64,000 bases of DNA from Malachius bipustulatus (taxonomy: Eukaryota; Arthropoda; Insecta; Coleoptera; Melyridae). Each line of letters opens with the position of its first letter. The first letter of the stretch is position 1. Both the position numbers and the translations under genes were made by a program. The notes below the pieces were generated by a model, which was given only the letters and a program-made list of their open reading frames with translations, made no database searches and was not told where the DNA came from. Where the stretch lies: contig OU342634.1 of assembly GCA_910589415.1 (NCBI GenBank), forward strand, positions 496,001 to 560,000. The letters run 5' to 3'. Below, piece by piece: positions 22,452 through 33,303 of the stretch.

Positions 22452-24059
22452 GAGAATGGACAGTGATGCATTAAGGTGTTCTCATAAATATATCAATAAA
22501 TAAATTACTTTAAAGTTAACTAATGTACGTATCATGTACTTACTTTAAAGTGCGGGATACTATCAAGTGCTTTATGTTAGCAACTGCAACTAACAAGTAC
22601 ACTTTTTATATTGTGTGATTTGTGTGTGATATCGCCATGTTTGTAGTTATTAAAATGGAAGCCATTATAGCCTTTAAATTACGTTTCCAAATAAAAAGCA
22701 AAAGTTGATGTTTTAATTAATTTTGGAAGTCATCTTCGAGTATAGTTCGAGATCATTATCGAATATGTCTATATACAGTGCATTTATTTTAAGTGTTGCC
22801 ATAGGGAATAGCATGTAAAAAAATACACCCTATGTTAACTTATGTTGTCTTGTACTTTGGAAGTCGTTTTTAATTTTCAACAATTGTACACGTCATCTAC
22901 TTTACAATACGGTCTTTCAGAAAAGCCGGTCATTGTTCAATTTTATGATACAGGCTGTCCCATTGAGGTGAAAAAACTGCAAGAAACGGTAAGAGATACG
23001 AAGTCGGTTAAATTACAAAAATTTTGCGCTGTTTTGAGATGAGTATTTGGCAACTTTTTTTTCTCAATATTCCCAGAATTTCCTGAAATATCCTGAAAAA
23101 ACTTGAAACATGCAGATTTATTATTTTAGCCATATCTTCTTTATTATTTAAAAAAAAAATATTATTTTTTTGTAGGTTTACTTACATAAGCCGTAATGAG
23201 CTACTTTTTTGACGTTTCAAAAATTTCCAAAGCCGACTAGATCTTGGGATTTCCAAAGTCAACTTTGGTTTTTCTTATTACCGCCATATTGTTTTTCATG
23301 CCATTCGCTATAGAAAAAATCGAGGAAACAAAAAAACCATTACATTGCAAATAAATTTGAAAAAAAATTTTCTTCTTTTTCAAAAATATCGAAAAAAAAT
23401 TTTTTTTACCGACTGTCAAAAAGTGCATTTTTTAAGTGTTGCCATAGGTAATAATATGTAAAAAATTACACCCTATATTAACTTATGCATTGTACTTTAG
23501 AAGTCGTTTTAAATTTTCAACAATAGTACATGCATTAGTGTGCAGCGTTACATATAGGTAAAAAAAAAATTTTCCTTATTCAAAAAAGCAATATCCGGCA
23601 AAAGTTGGGATTTACAGTGTATAAGCAGTAAAGTTTTCCAGATTAAAAAAAAAAAATTCCCTCCACCCCCGCAACACCCCCGAAATTTTCTTGATTATTT
23701 TTTTTATTTAACAGGAATTAAAATTTGGGTTTTGATCAGAAGTCACATTTAAAAATTAAAAAAAAAAAAATCTTTGAATTTCCACCCTCGCCACCACCCC
23801 CAATTTTTTTTTCAAAAATAAATTACAGAATTCATTATTGCAATAGACCTTAAATACCTATAAGATTACTATAAATAGAGACTTTTTGTATATTTTCATT
23901 TTTCTGTCTGATATCATCTTCCACCCCCGCGACTGCTATTTTGCGTACCAGTTAACGCAGAAGTACCTAATCTCAGGACGTTGACAAAGAAGTGTTGCGG
24001 ACGAATGCGGAGGGAGGTATGAAAATCATGTGCTCCTGATTTTCGTGTTCCGTGCTGCG

Positions 24060-25440
24060 ACTTCCGTTCTGGTGAAACATTGATCAAAAGTCAATCCGAG
24101 GATTATATTTTGACGGTCGTAAGGACTAAGGACCAAACTAGCTCACTTTCTGAAGATTTGAAGCGCCGAACGACTAATGTTGAAGAACACATTATTTGTT
24201 TTGATCGGAGAACCGGATTCTTACTATCTGGGACACGTGTCACCCATATCGTCCAGTGCTTCAAATATTTTTAAAAGCATTTTAGAATTCATTGATGGCT
24301 CTCACCAGTCCTTGAACAATTTGGAAGTTATTGGTTGCGATGGGACCGTAACTAATACAGGGCATAAAGCTGGCATTATTGTACATTTGGAACAGCATAT
24401 CAAAGCTCCGGTCCAGTGGTTCATTTGTCAGCTGCATGCAAATGAACTCCCGCTACGACATTTGATTCAGCACTTAGATGGCAGTGCACAAGGACCAAAA
24501 GTTTTGTCAGGAGTAATAGAAAGGCACTTCAAAACTGCGAAGAACTTCCTAGAGTTAATTTTGCTGTAATAACTGCTACATTTCCAGATATTTCTGCATA
24601 AACTTTAAGCACAGATCAGAGGTATCTTTTCGATATTTGTCGGCTAGTTTCTACCGGTTTATGTGACGAAGGTTTACTAAAAAGGTAACCTGGAAAATTA
24701 GTTCATTCTAGATGGCTTACGACTGCCAATCGAATTTTACGGCTCTATGTTTCCACCCAAAACCCATCACAAAATCTTCAAATTCTTGCGGAATTCGTTG
24801 TGAAGGTTTAAACTAAATCATCATGTGTTTATGATGCAAAGCATCTGTTTGATACCATTAAATGATCAAGGTCCAAGGTATCTACCACAGAAACTATTAG
24901 ATGTCATCGATCCAGTTATCCAAAGAAATGGGTATTTTGGACACCCGGAAAATATGTTATTGGCAATGTTTGCGGACTCCAATAAAGTCATTCGAGAACT
25001 GGCATTTAAACGAATTCTAAAACAGTCACATTCTCAAACAGAACTTCGTCCATTTGTTCTACCCAAATTTAATTTCAGAGAAACTGTAATCTTTTAGAAG
25101 ACTGGCAGGGATTTACTCTCGGATTTACTCTTACCGAACCACCTTTGTTGAGAAAGATATCTGAAGACGATCTGCGAGAGATTGTGGAAAATCCATTTGA
25201 TTCTTTGGTTTTTAAGGAAATATTGAAGTTCCCATGTTACACCCAAGCAGTAGAAAGGGCAGTAAAGCTTATAACCGAATCTTCCATATTAGTAACTGAT
25301 TCACAGAAGCGTGACGGTGTTATAAGAAACACTATTTTTTCCAGACAGAGGTTATGCCAAAATTTAATACAAAAAAAGATTTTTTCAATTCTAATAAAGT
25401 ACTCTATAACAATTTTACATTATATTTTTCCTTGTTTTTA
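24060..25440 (+). pseudogene. Decayed transposon-borne gene of uncharacterised arthropod family
   Basis: Three readable blocks lie in different frames. At 24177-24569 are 'FVLIGEPDSYYLGHVSPIS', 'VIGCDGTVTNTGHKAGIIV', 'PVQWFICQLHANELPLRHL'. At about 24670-24810 are 'KLVHSRWLTTANRILRLYV' and an adjacent LQILAEF segment. At 24870-25410 are 'LDVIDPVIQRNGYFGHPEN' and, after a break, 'EPPLLRKISEDDLREIVEN' and 'KFPCYTQAVERAVKLITES'. These blocks occur in this order in long uncharacterised proteins common in arthropod genomes. Stops near 24567, 24600 and 24810 and a frame change near 25095-25140 make it a pseudogene. It lies entirely between the C-element ends and may be its former transposase. I do not see the canonical hAT dimerisation motif. 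Confidence 0.6.
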
Positions 25441-25675
25441 GTGATTTAGGAGCCTTATTTTGGAATAAATAATTAAAATTTTGGAAAAAGTGTATCGATT
25501 ATTTTTCTCAAAATTAGGTAGGTACCTATTAATTTTTGTATGTTACTGCGGGAGTGGAAAACATCTTTGCAACTAAAAAACAAAACAACTGGTGACTTTT
25601 GCTCTTGAAATTGGATACATTCTGTCCCATTAGGCATTGAAATTAAAACAAAAAAAATTTAAAAAAAATTAAAAA

Positions 25676-25845
25676 TTTGCGGCGGTGGAAAAAATTTACT
25701 TTTTATTTTTTTTTCTATTATTTTGTTATTCTAACCTAAAATCCCCTCTTTTGATCCCCGTTTGCGGCGGTGGAAAAAATTTACTTTTTATTTTTTTTTC
25801 TATTATTTTGTTATTCTAACCTAAAATCCCCTCTTTTGATCCCCG
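25676..25845. repeat. 85-bp tandem duplication
   Basis: Two adjacent, apparently identical copies of a unit beginning TTTGCGGCGGTGGAAAAAAT (25676-25760 and 25761-25845) sit inside transposon C, near its right end. Confidence 0.85.
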
Positions 25846-25888
25846 TTAGAATTTCCAAATAAAAAATTTATTTTAACGCTGCACCCTA

Positions 25889-26410
25889 ACATGCATGTCA
25901 TGTAGGTACTTACTTATTTACGATACAACATGTCAAAAACCGGTCCTTTATAAATTTTAATATTTAGTCCTCATTTGAATTATTAAACTTTAATAAAGGA
26001 GTCAGAATAAACAAAATGAGTTGAAATTATTAATTTATTAGAGAACATGTGAACATTTTTTATTCAAAAATAAAAAAAAAAAACAATAAAACCCAAATAA
26101 CTAAGCAAACTAACAAAAATAATCTGAAATTATCAAATAAATCGCTCAAAAGGTTTTCGTTTTATTGTTTCAATTAATTTTTGTTAGTTTGCTTAGTTAT
26201 TTGGGTTTTATTGTTTTTTTTTTATTTTTGAATAAAAAATGTTCACATGTTCTCTAATAAATTAATAATTTTAACTCACTTTGTTTATTCTGACTCCTTT
26301 ATTAAAGTTTAATAATTCAAATGAGGACTAAATATTAAAATTTAAAAAGGACTGGTTTTTGACATGTTGTATCGTAAATAAGTAAGTACCTACATGACAT
26401 GCATGTACTA
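25889..26410. repeat. Central palindrome of element B
   Basis: Left arm from CATGCATGTCATGTAGGTAC, right arm ending in its complement near 26404. The arms are about 250 bp and nearly perfect, with the centre near 26150. The 43699-45333 relative has only one arm of this palindrome (about 44423-44633). Confidence 0.8.
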
Positions 26411-26462
26411 TTGTTGAAAATTTAAAACGACTTCTAAAGTACAATGGGTACAACATAAGTTA

Positions 26463-28057
26463 TTATTATTATTATTATTATTACTTCTAGGGTAGGTTCA
26501 AAGCCCTTGTACTGAAGCTTGCGCTTATTGTACCCCTTTGGATAACTATCTCATCGGTCCCATCTCCCGAAAGTGTTTCAGTATGAGTCCAATGGGTGCT
26601 TGTTAGGTGGTATGGGGTTTCCTCCCCCTCCCCGCATCTCCTGTAATCCGGGTTATTTTTCACTCCTATTATTGAGAGGTGTAATTTGTGGGCAGTGTCC
26701 TGTTAGAAGTCCAATTGCCCATCTCAGCTGGTGCTTACTCAGCTTTTTCAGTTCCATCTTCTCTGCTCCCTCTTCCCTTTCCCCACCTAGTCGCTTGAAC
26801 AGCTCCCCAGTTAGGCCTAGGCAAGGTCTGCATTGAAGTTGCTCATTTACATCTTCTCTGCTCCCTCTGCCCTTTACCCACCTAGTCGCTTCAACAGCAC
26901 CCCAGTTAGGCCTAGGTAAGGTCTGCATTGAAGTTGCACTATTTTCTCCCTTAGGTTTTTTTTCCATGAGGAAAATTAGTTATTGGCCTTTTGTGTCAGG
27001 TTTTCTGTCCAAAAGGATCCACGTTTTATTAGTGGGCAGTGTCCTGTTAGAAGTCCAACTGCCCATCTCAGCCGGTGTTTACTCAGCTTTTTCAGTTACA
27101 TCTTCTCTGCTCCCTCTGCCCTTCTCCCACCTAGTCGCTTGAACAGCACCCCAGTTAGGCCTAGGCAAGGTCTGCATTGAAGTTGCTCAGTTACATCTTC
27201 TCTGCTCCCTCTGCCCTTTATCCACCTAGTCGCTTGAACAGCACCCCAGTTAGGCCTAGGTAAGGTCTGCATTGAAGTTGCTCTATTTTCTCCCTTAGGT
27301 TTTTCCCATGAGAATAATTAGTTGTTGGCCTTTTGTGTCAGGTTTTCTGTCCAAAAGGATCCACGTTTTATTATTGGGCAGTGTTCTGTTAGAAGTCCAA
27401 CTGCCCATCTCAGCCGGTGTTTACTAAGCTTTTTTCAGTTACATCTTCTCTGCTCCCTCTGCCCTTTACCCACCTAGTCGCTTGAACAGCACCCCAGTTA
27501 GGTTTAGGTAAGGTCTGCATTGAATTAGGTGTGTCTTGGTCCATATGGCCCACGAGTAATGGAGCTATTAAAGAAATACCATACGCAGAGCTCCATACGT
27601 ATGGTAGGCATTTATTTTCGAAGGTGCGCCACTTCTTCGAGGTTGAATCCAGAAGGGACTGATCTACTATTCAGCCACGCATCCTTTAAGCCTGGGTTCC
27701 CGCCGTAGGATTTATGTTTTTAAAGGTTGTCTCCTTTTAGTCCAGGCGTTAAAGCCTAGACCCCCGTATTCCTCTGTTCGCGAAATATAACCTCGACAAC
27801 AGAGTTTTACGGTCTTTCGGAGAGTCCACGTTCGGACGTTCTCCGGCATCGTTATAACCCCTGTGCAGACCTTTAGTCACGACACGACAACTAGGTTGGG
27901 GGAGGTGGTCCGCGGCAGGGCTTTGAGCTACCAGTCTGGAATTTTACCTCCGACAAGCTTTATCACCACTGCTAACCTTACTCACTTACGCTCATTGTAA
28001 GGCCTTCCCCCTATCCGCCACCTGGGGACGCGGCCGATGGGTACTCAACCGCACGGG
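26463..28057 (-). mobile_element. Non-coding retroposon with 13-bp target duplication
   Basis: The body lies between two copies of ACAACATAAGTTA (26450-26462 and 28058-28070). It is oriented on the minus strand, with a (TAA)n tail at its 3' end (26463-26482). Such a long duplication plus simple-repeat tail indicates target-primed retroposition. The 5' part (27540-28057) is unique and GC-richer; the middle (26690-27530) is tandem repeats. No reverse transcriptase is present, so it is a SINE-like or internally deleted LINE derivative mobilised in trans. Confidence 0.7.
26690..27530. repeat. Higher-order tandem repeats, ~342 bp unit
   Basis: GGGCAGTGT(C/T)CTGTTAGAAG starts copies at 26690, 27034 and 27376, about 343 bp apart. 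Within each unit, a roughly 95 bp subrepeat (CATCTTCTCTGCTCCCTCTG ... GTCTGCATTGAAGTTGC) occurs once or twice (about 26755, 26850, 27099, 27195, 27441). Apparent open frames at 26573-27180 on either strand are these repeats. Confidence 0.8.
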
Positions 28058-30421
28058 ACAACATAAGTTAATATAGGGTGTAATTTTTTACATATTATTA
28101 CCTATGGCAACACTTAAAAAATGCACTTTTTGACAGTCGGTAAAAAAATTTTTTTTTCGATATTTTTGAAAAAGAAGAAAATTTTTTTTCAAATTTATTT
28201 GCAATGTAATGGTTTTTTTGTTTCCTCGATTTTTTCTATAGCGAATGGCATGAAAAACAATATGGCGGTAATAAGAAAAACCAAAGTTGACTTTGGAAAT
28301 CCCAAGATCTAGTCGGCTTTGGAAATTTTTGAAACGTCAAAAAAGTAGCTCATTACGGCTTATGTAAGTAAACCTACAAAAAAATAATATTTTTTTTTTA
28401 AATAATAAAGAAGATATGGCTAAAATAATAAATCTGCATGTTTCAAGTTTTTTCAGGATATTTCAGGAAATTCTGGGAATATTGAGAAAAAAAAAGTTGC
28501 CAAATACTCATCTCAAAACAGCGCAAAATTTTTGTAATTTAACCGACTTCGTATCTCTTACCGTTTCTTGCAGTTTTTTCACCTCAATGGGACAGCCTGT
28601 ATCATAAAATTGAACAATGACCGGCTTTTCTGAAAGGCCGTATTGTAAAGTAGATGACGTGTACAATTATTGAAAATTAAAAACGACTTCCAAAGTACAA
28701 GACAACATAAGTTAACATAGGGTGTATTTTTTTACATGCTATTCCCTATGGCAACACTTAAAATAAATGCACTGTATACATTAACGAATTTTTAAGTTTC
28801 TTGCTTTAAAAAAATGTTTATATTATATGAAATAATTTTTTTATGTTTATTTTTTCATCCAATGAACTTTTTTCTCAAGCGCGTTGTAATTTTTCGAAGT
28901 ATAACTCACATGTTAGTAAGTCAACGTGCGTTTAAAAATTTTCCCTACCGGTGAGCCATTGTCGCGAATGTAAATTTCAATATAAGTACCACCTATTTAT
29001 AGGTATACTTATAATATTTGTGACTAGACCATTTTGTTGAAAGTGACGATGTCGATCGAGGCAGAAGTAAAGAGCAGCTACAGTTACATAGCTTCTTTGT
29101 AAAGTTGAATAGAAACAAACAACCAGAACGGAGATAGACATATTATTAGGCCACTCCTCATTTTATTCAAATAACTTTAAAGTAAAAATTCCTAAACCAG
29201 AACGTTACTGTTACTAATTTTTTACCTGTTTTGTTAGTGCATCGAACAGTAAACTCTACCTAAAAAGTACCAAACAAAGATTTAAAATTATTCCCCATTT
29301 TGGTAGAATTTACTTCTCAAATATGGAAATAAGACGGTACTACACCTAGTACTTAGAACTTGCAGGTATATATTTAGGAATTAAATACGGAAATAGAACT
29401 TATTTTGCTAGTTGGGCATCTGACATTTCAAAAATTTTCAAGGCCTACTAGATCCAAGAGTTTTCACAGTCAACTTTCGTTTTTCTTATGGCCGCCATAT
29501 TATTTTTTTATACCGTTAGATTTGAAAAAAATAACGGAAACCAAAAATTAATAAACTTCAAAAAAAAATTTTCAAATTTTTATTCTTCTTTTTTCAAAGA
29601 AAAATCTAAAAAAAAATCGTCGAAAAACGTCAACATTTGTAAAATACGCCGAAATAGTGCCTGCCTTATGGTTTTTTAATTTATCTATGAAATTCGGTCT
29701 AAAAATGTGTCTTTTTTTTAAAGAAAAAAGAAGAACGGAAATTTTTTAAATCCATTTTTTGAAGTTTAACAATTTTTAGTTTTTATGATTTTTTTTTATA
29801 CCGAACAATATAAAAAAACAATATGGTGGCCATAAGAAAAACAAAAGTTGACTATGAAAATTCTGGGATCTAGTCGGCTTTGAAAATTTTTGAAATGTCA
29901 GATGGGTAGCTCTTGACGACTTATGTAAGCCCACAAAAAATTATTCATTAATCTCTAATAATAAAAAAGATATGTGAAAAAATAAGAAATCTCGATTTTT
30001 CAGTTTTTCAGGATATTTCAGGAACGGTCACAGATATCTTGTATGTCTCGACGGAATCGAGATGGCCACAAAATTGCGCTCCTTTGGACTTGTTTAACCG
30101 ACCCTGTATCTGTTAACGTTAGGAGATAGCAATATAGAGAAGGATATATGGGGCACCCTGTATACAGGGTGTGGCGCGAGAACCTTAGGTCATTCATAAA
30201 AATGGAAAAATGATTGGGAATAGAACACTGAAAATTTGTACATTATTTATTTTGTCAATTTCGACGAACTGAACTAAAACATTTACAACCTCCTACTACA
30301 TTCGGTTATATGGAAAGTTGCCATCAACTTTATTATTTCAAAGACCTTCACAAAGACATTTATACCTCTACTTTGCTATTTGCTAACAAACTTTTACAAT
30401 TAAAATATTTTCATGTTTAAG

Positions 30422-30623
30422 ATTACAACAAATGTGCGTTTTGCTGGAACAGTGTGTGGAAAGTATCTGTATGAGCTGCCCTAAACTGAAAGAAGAATCC
30501 ATTGAGTTTAATTCACAAAATTTAAGGTTGGAATCTCAACAGCTGATTAGAGAATGCAGGAATGCCGTCCAGATTGCCAGAGTAATGTCAGAAGACACTT
30601 CAGGATCAACGATAACACATAGA
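30422..30623 (+). CDS. INTS7: INTS7 exon (third in window)
   Basis: This exon is 202 nt. The acceptor TTTAAG ends at 30421, and the first base completes the codon left open by the previous exon. It ends in phase 0 at a GTAAGC donor (30624). The peptide continues the INTS7 C-terminal region ('LQQMCVLLEQCVESICMSCP' and 'LIRECRNAVQIARVMSEDTS'). This part is less conserved in the family; assignment rests on phase, order and position between two well-recognised INTS7 exons. Confidence 0.8.
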
Positions 30624-30938
30624 GTAAGCTCTTTTTAATATTTTTCAAGTTTTCTTATGCACCTACCTTACACATTTTTCATCTTAAGCTTTGCGTAAGA
30701 TCTAGCCCGTAAGAATCGTAACATTTTATAATTTTTACTGAAAAAAATTTCATAGAAACAAACCAAATTGAACCAAATTAAATTTTATGTGTTATAGATA
30801 TTTTAAATCAGCTTGCAGTATTTTTTAAATATCTTGTTTTTTTTTTAATTGTGACATTTTCATAAAAGTCACACTTCTCCATGTCCTGATAGGGATTAGT
30901 GATTTTAAATTGCAAAATTTGAAAATACAGCGAATATA

Positions 30939-31814
30939 CAGGGTGTCCCAGCTCATTCGAACCGGTCTCTGTATGCCAAACGATGGACTTTTTCAAAAAA
31001 CTTTTTGAAAATTCAAGTACAGAATCACAATGGCCATAATTTAAAATTATTTTGGAGTATACAGAGTGTCCCATATGACAATGACATATCAAAGTTATGT
31101 TTTTTTAAATGGAATGCTCCCATGTTATTGCCGTTTTAGATTATCTGAGAAGAGAAAATGAGATTGGCTTTTACAGTTGGTGTTTAAATTCAGAAGTTTG
31201 TGAGTTATAAACAAGTGAAAATCGTCATTTTTCAAGTTCAAGACCCTGTACAGCGAAAACGGTTCAAGATAGAGAAAAACGGCTTACATGTCCCTATTTT
31301 ACTTTTTCATGTACTATCCTATCATGTAGATGAAATGTTTATACAGGGTGATAAAAAATTTGAAAAATTCTGAGATTTCTCCACGCGTCGCCAAATAAAC
31401 AAATCAAAGAAAGTACAAATGTTTCTATACCATAGAATAGTACATGAAAAAGTAAAATAGGGACATGTAAGCAGTTTTTCTCTATCTTGAGCCGTTTTCG
31501 TTGTACAGGGCATTGAACTTCAAAAATGACGATTTTCACTTGTTTATAACTCAAAAACTTCTGAATTTAAACACCAACTGTAAAAGCCAATCTTATTTTC
31601 TCTTCTCAGACAATCGAAAAATGCAATAACATAGGAGCATTCCATTTAAAAAAACATAACTTTGATATGCCACTCTCATATGGGACACTCTGTATACTCC
31701 AAAATAATTTTAAATTATGGCCATTGTGATCCTGTGCTTGAATTTGGAATTTTTTTTGGAAAAAATCCATCGTTTGGCCTACAGAGACCGCTTCGAATAA
31801 GCTGGGACACCCTG
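30939..31814. mobile_element. G-family foldback, copy 1
   Basis: The ends CAGGGTGTCCCAGCTCATTCG and the complement of CAGGGTGTCCCAGCTTATTCG are flanked by TA. The arms are inverted over nearly the whole roughly 876 bp length, centred near 31375. Inner sequence includes GAGTTATAAACAAGTGAAAA and AAACGGCTTACATGTCCC. Nearly identical copies are at 56183-57059 and (half) 46804-47060. Confidence 0.85.
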
Positions 31815-31880
31815 TATTTGTGAGAAATAAATATTTAATGATCTTTTATTTTTTTATCGGTAATTAACTCTTTTGAAAGG

Positions 31881-32167
31881 GTGCAGAATCTATTTTCAGC
31901 AATATCAGACCAATATTTTGATAACACGGGGCATTTTAAAATTAGTAATTATCTAAAAATATTTAATTTACGTTTGTGCAACCGGCCCTCATTTATTATG
32001 TGGTGCATTAAAAATAACAAAAAACACATTTATTCTGTAATTGCACAAATTGGACCAATTTGTGCAATTAAAATGGTTACTGGACTTATTCCACAAAATT
32101 TTAAGTCAGCAAGAACAGTATTGATCCATAAAAAGGGCGATAAAGATCATTTAAATAACAATTGTAG
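31881..32167 (+). pseudogene. LINE reverse transcriptase remnant (left part)
   Basis: The frame contains 'GLIPQNFKSARTVLIHKKGD', the block just before 'NYRPIS' in LINE reverse transcriptases. The reading continues after an inserted element at about 32932 as an 'NYWRPIL'-like stretch. The rest is degraded. Confidence 0.55.
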
Positions 32168-32938
32168 CGCTGACCGGAGTAACGTTGTAACTTACATAAA
32201 TTTTTGGAGTAATTTTTTCGATTCAATAGGTTTAAATGGGCAGAATACTTCCACCAAAGCTTTAAATGTTGTCTAATTCACCTTAAATAATACAGGGTGT
32301 TAAGAAAATGACGGATAAACTCTTCAGTACATTGTAGGGGACACTCAGTAGAGTATGGGAAAAATAATTTAAAAAAATTCTGGTCTTCAATTTGGTGAGA
32401 TAAAAAATGCCAAAGTTAACATTTTACTATCTTTGTTTTTCGATATTTGCAAAAACTAGATCATTTTACAGATATAAAAAAGGGTACTTTAATCGTTATC
32501 AATTAAATAAATTGCTTAAGATGTATTACTGGCTCAGAAAATTTAATAAAAATTTTCTTTTTCTTTTCCAAGATGCTGAAAAAAGCATTTGGCAACAACG
32601 GTTTTGTTACCTTAACTACCTACATTGTTAGAAATTAGACGAAATTATCAAATAGCAGCAGTTATCATGTTAAACGTTGCCAAATTTATTGTTCCATATT
32701 TTGCTTATATCTTTTAAAATGTAGCTCTGGATTTTTTAAAATTATTTTTCCCGTACTTTACTGAGTGTCCCCTACAATGTACTGAAGAGTTTATCCGTCA
32801 TTTTCTTAACACCCTGTATATAAACAATATTTTAAGAATCGCCAAATGAAAACATTTCATTCAAGAATGTTGCAAGGTACATTTTTTGAGTCTCATGTAA
32901 AAATGTAAGTTACAACGTTACTCCGGCCAATGCTCCAA
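32168..32938. mobile_element. Inverted-repeat element inserted in LINE remnant
   Basis: CCGGAGTAACGTTGTAACTT at 32174 and its exact complement ending at 32926 form 24-bp-plus terminal repeats. CAATTGTAG before and CAATTATTG after could be a diverged 8-9 bp target duplication. The interruption falls inside the reverse transcriptase remnant. Foldback H (32293-32816) is nested inside. Confidence 0.6.
32293..32816. mobile_element. Foldback H, TA-flanked, nested
   Basis: The left arm CAGGGTGTTAAGAAAATGAC and the right arm ending with its complement are flanked by TA. The arms match for at least 80 bp (including GACGGATAAACTCTTCAGTA). There is no gene. Confidence 0.75.
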
Positions 32939-33303
32939 TTATTGGAGACCAATTTTAATATGGAGAATTTTGGATAAACAATCGAAAATATTACAATAAT
33001 ACTAATTAATTTCAATGCGGATTTATGCATATAGCAGGAAGCCACATAAATAATACCATTATTAAAAATATACTTAACCCTTAGCTGGTAACATACTTTT
33101 TGGTTTTATATAAAAACATAAGCCAATATAAGTCATATTGATGTTGAATTAATTTAAAAAATTATGCAATATGTTATCAGTATTTATCATTACAATAAGA
33201 AAACTCAGTCACTATGATGGTGGAGGAACGTACAATGGAGAACGGTATGTACCGTCGTTCAAAGTAGACGTATATATGAGTTGCGCTGCTAAATATCTAT
33301 GTA
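32939..33303. other. LINE remnant (right part) and intron DNA
   Basis: The first about 80 bases continue the degraded LINE reverse transcriptase; after that nothing is recognised. Confidence 0.35.

Larger units (their letters stand above)
23536..25888. mobile_element. 8-bp-TSD (hAT-like) transposon C within B
   Basis: The ends TAGTGTGCAGCGTTA and the complement of TAGGGTGCAGCGTTA lie between two copies of ACATGCAT (23528-23535 and 25889-25896). Removing one copy rebuilds the sequence seen uninterrupted in the relative at 43699-45333. An 8-bp duplication with TAG-type ends is hAT-like. It carries the decayed gene at 24060-25440 and an 85-bp tandem duplication at 25676-25845. Confidence 0.75.
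22776..28774. mobile_element. Element B (6.0 kb), long inverted arms, within A
   Basis: The termini are CAGTGCATTTATTTTAAGTG and its exact complement on the right, flanked by TATA (22772-22775 and 28775-28778). Arms of about 700 bp (22776-23527 and about 28071-28774) are near-perfect inverted copies. The middle of B also contains a roughly 520 bp palindrome (25889-26410). B is interrupted by the 8-bp-TSD element at 23536-25888 and the retroposon at 26463-28057. A shorter relative with the same termini lies at 43699-45333. Short frames in the arms are not genes. Confidence 0.8.
21481..29416. mobile_element. Element A, CCCAACTAGCAAA termini, within F
   Basis: The left end CCCAACTAGCAAATTAAGT and the complement of CCCAACTAGCAAAATAAGT on the right interrupt a foldback F arm whose uninterrupted counterpart is visible on the opposite arm. 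CA appears on both sides (21479-21480 and 29417-29418), suggesting a 2-bp target duplication. Its own DNA is 21481-22775 and 28775-29416, with many AAAGTA/TACTTT motifs. It is itself split by element B. The superfamily is unknown to me. Confidence 0.65.
19436..30160. mobile_element. Foldback element F (about 1 kb) split by later insertions
   Basis: The outer ends are CAGGGTGCACCATGTATCC (left, TA at 19434-19435) and the reverse complement of CAGGGTGCCCCATATATCC (right, TA at 30161-30162). Its own DNA is only 19436-19484, about 21271-21480 and 29417-30160; the arms match each other inverted (for example CTGAAATATCCTGAAAAAACT near 21363 versus its complement near 30010). It is interrupted by the 19485-21267 element and by the 21481-29416 element. 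Confidence 0.75.
15373..30421 (+). other. INTS7: INTS7 intron, 15.0 kb, deeply nested transposons
   Basis: The donor is GTAAGT at 15373 and the acceptor is TTTAAG ending at 30421. The upstream exon leaves two codon bases and the next exon supplies one, so phase is kept. The first inserted element begins only 26 bp after the donor. Confidence 0.8.

Noticed and set aside
22842..23042. Small frames in element B arms (also 23237-23428, 28121-28312, 28416-28607, 43813-44019)
   Set aside because: The same frames appear in mirrored arms of a non-coding foldback and have no protein-like features.
26573..27180. Proline/serine-rich open frames on both strands
   Set aside because: They are translations of the 342-bp tandem repeats in the retroposon.
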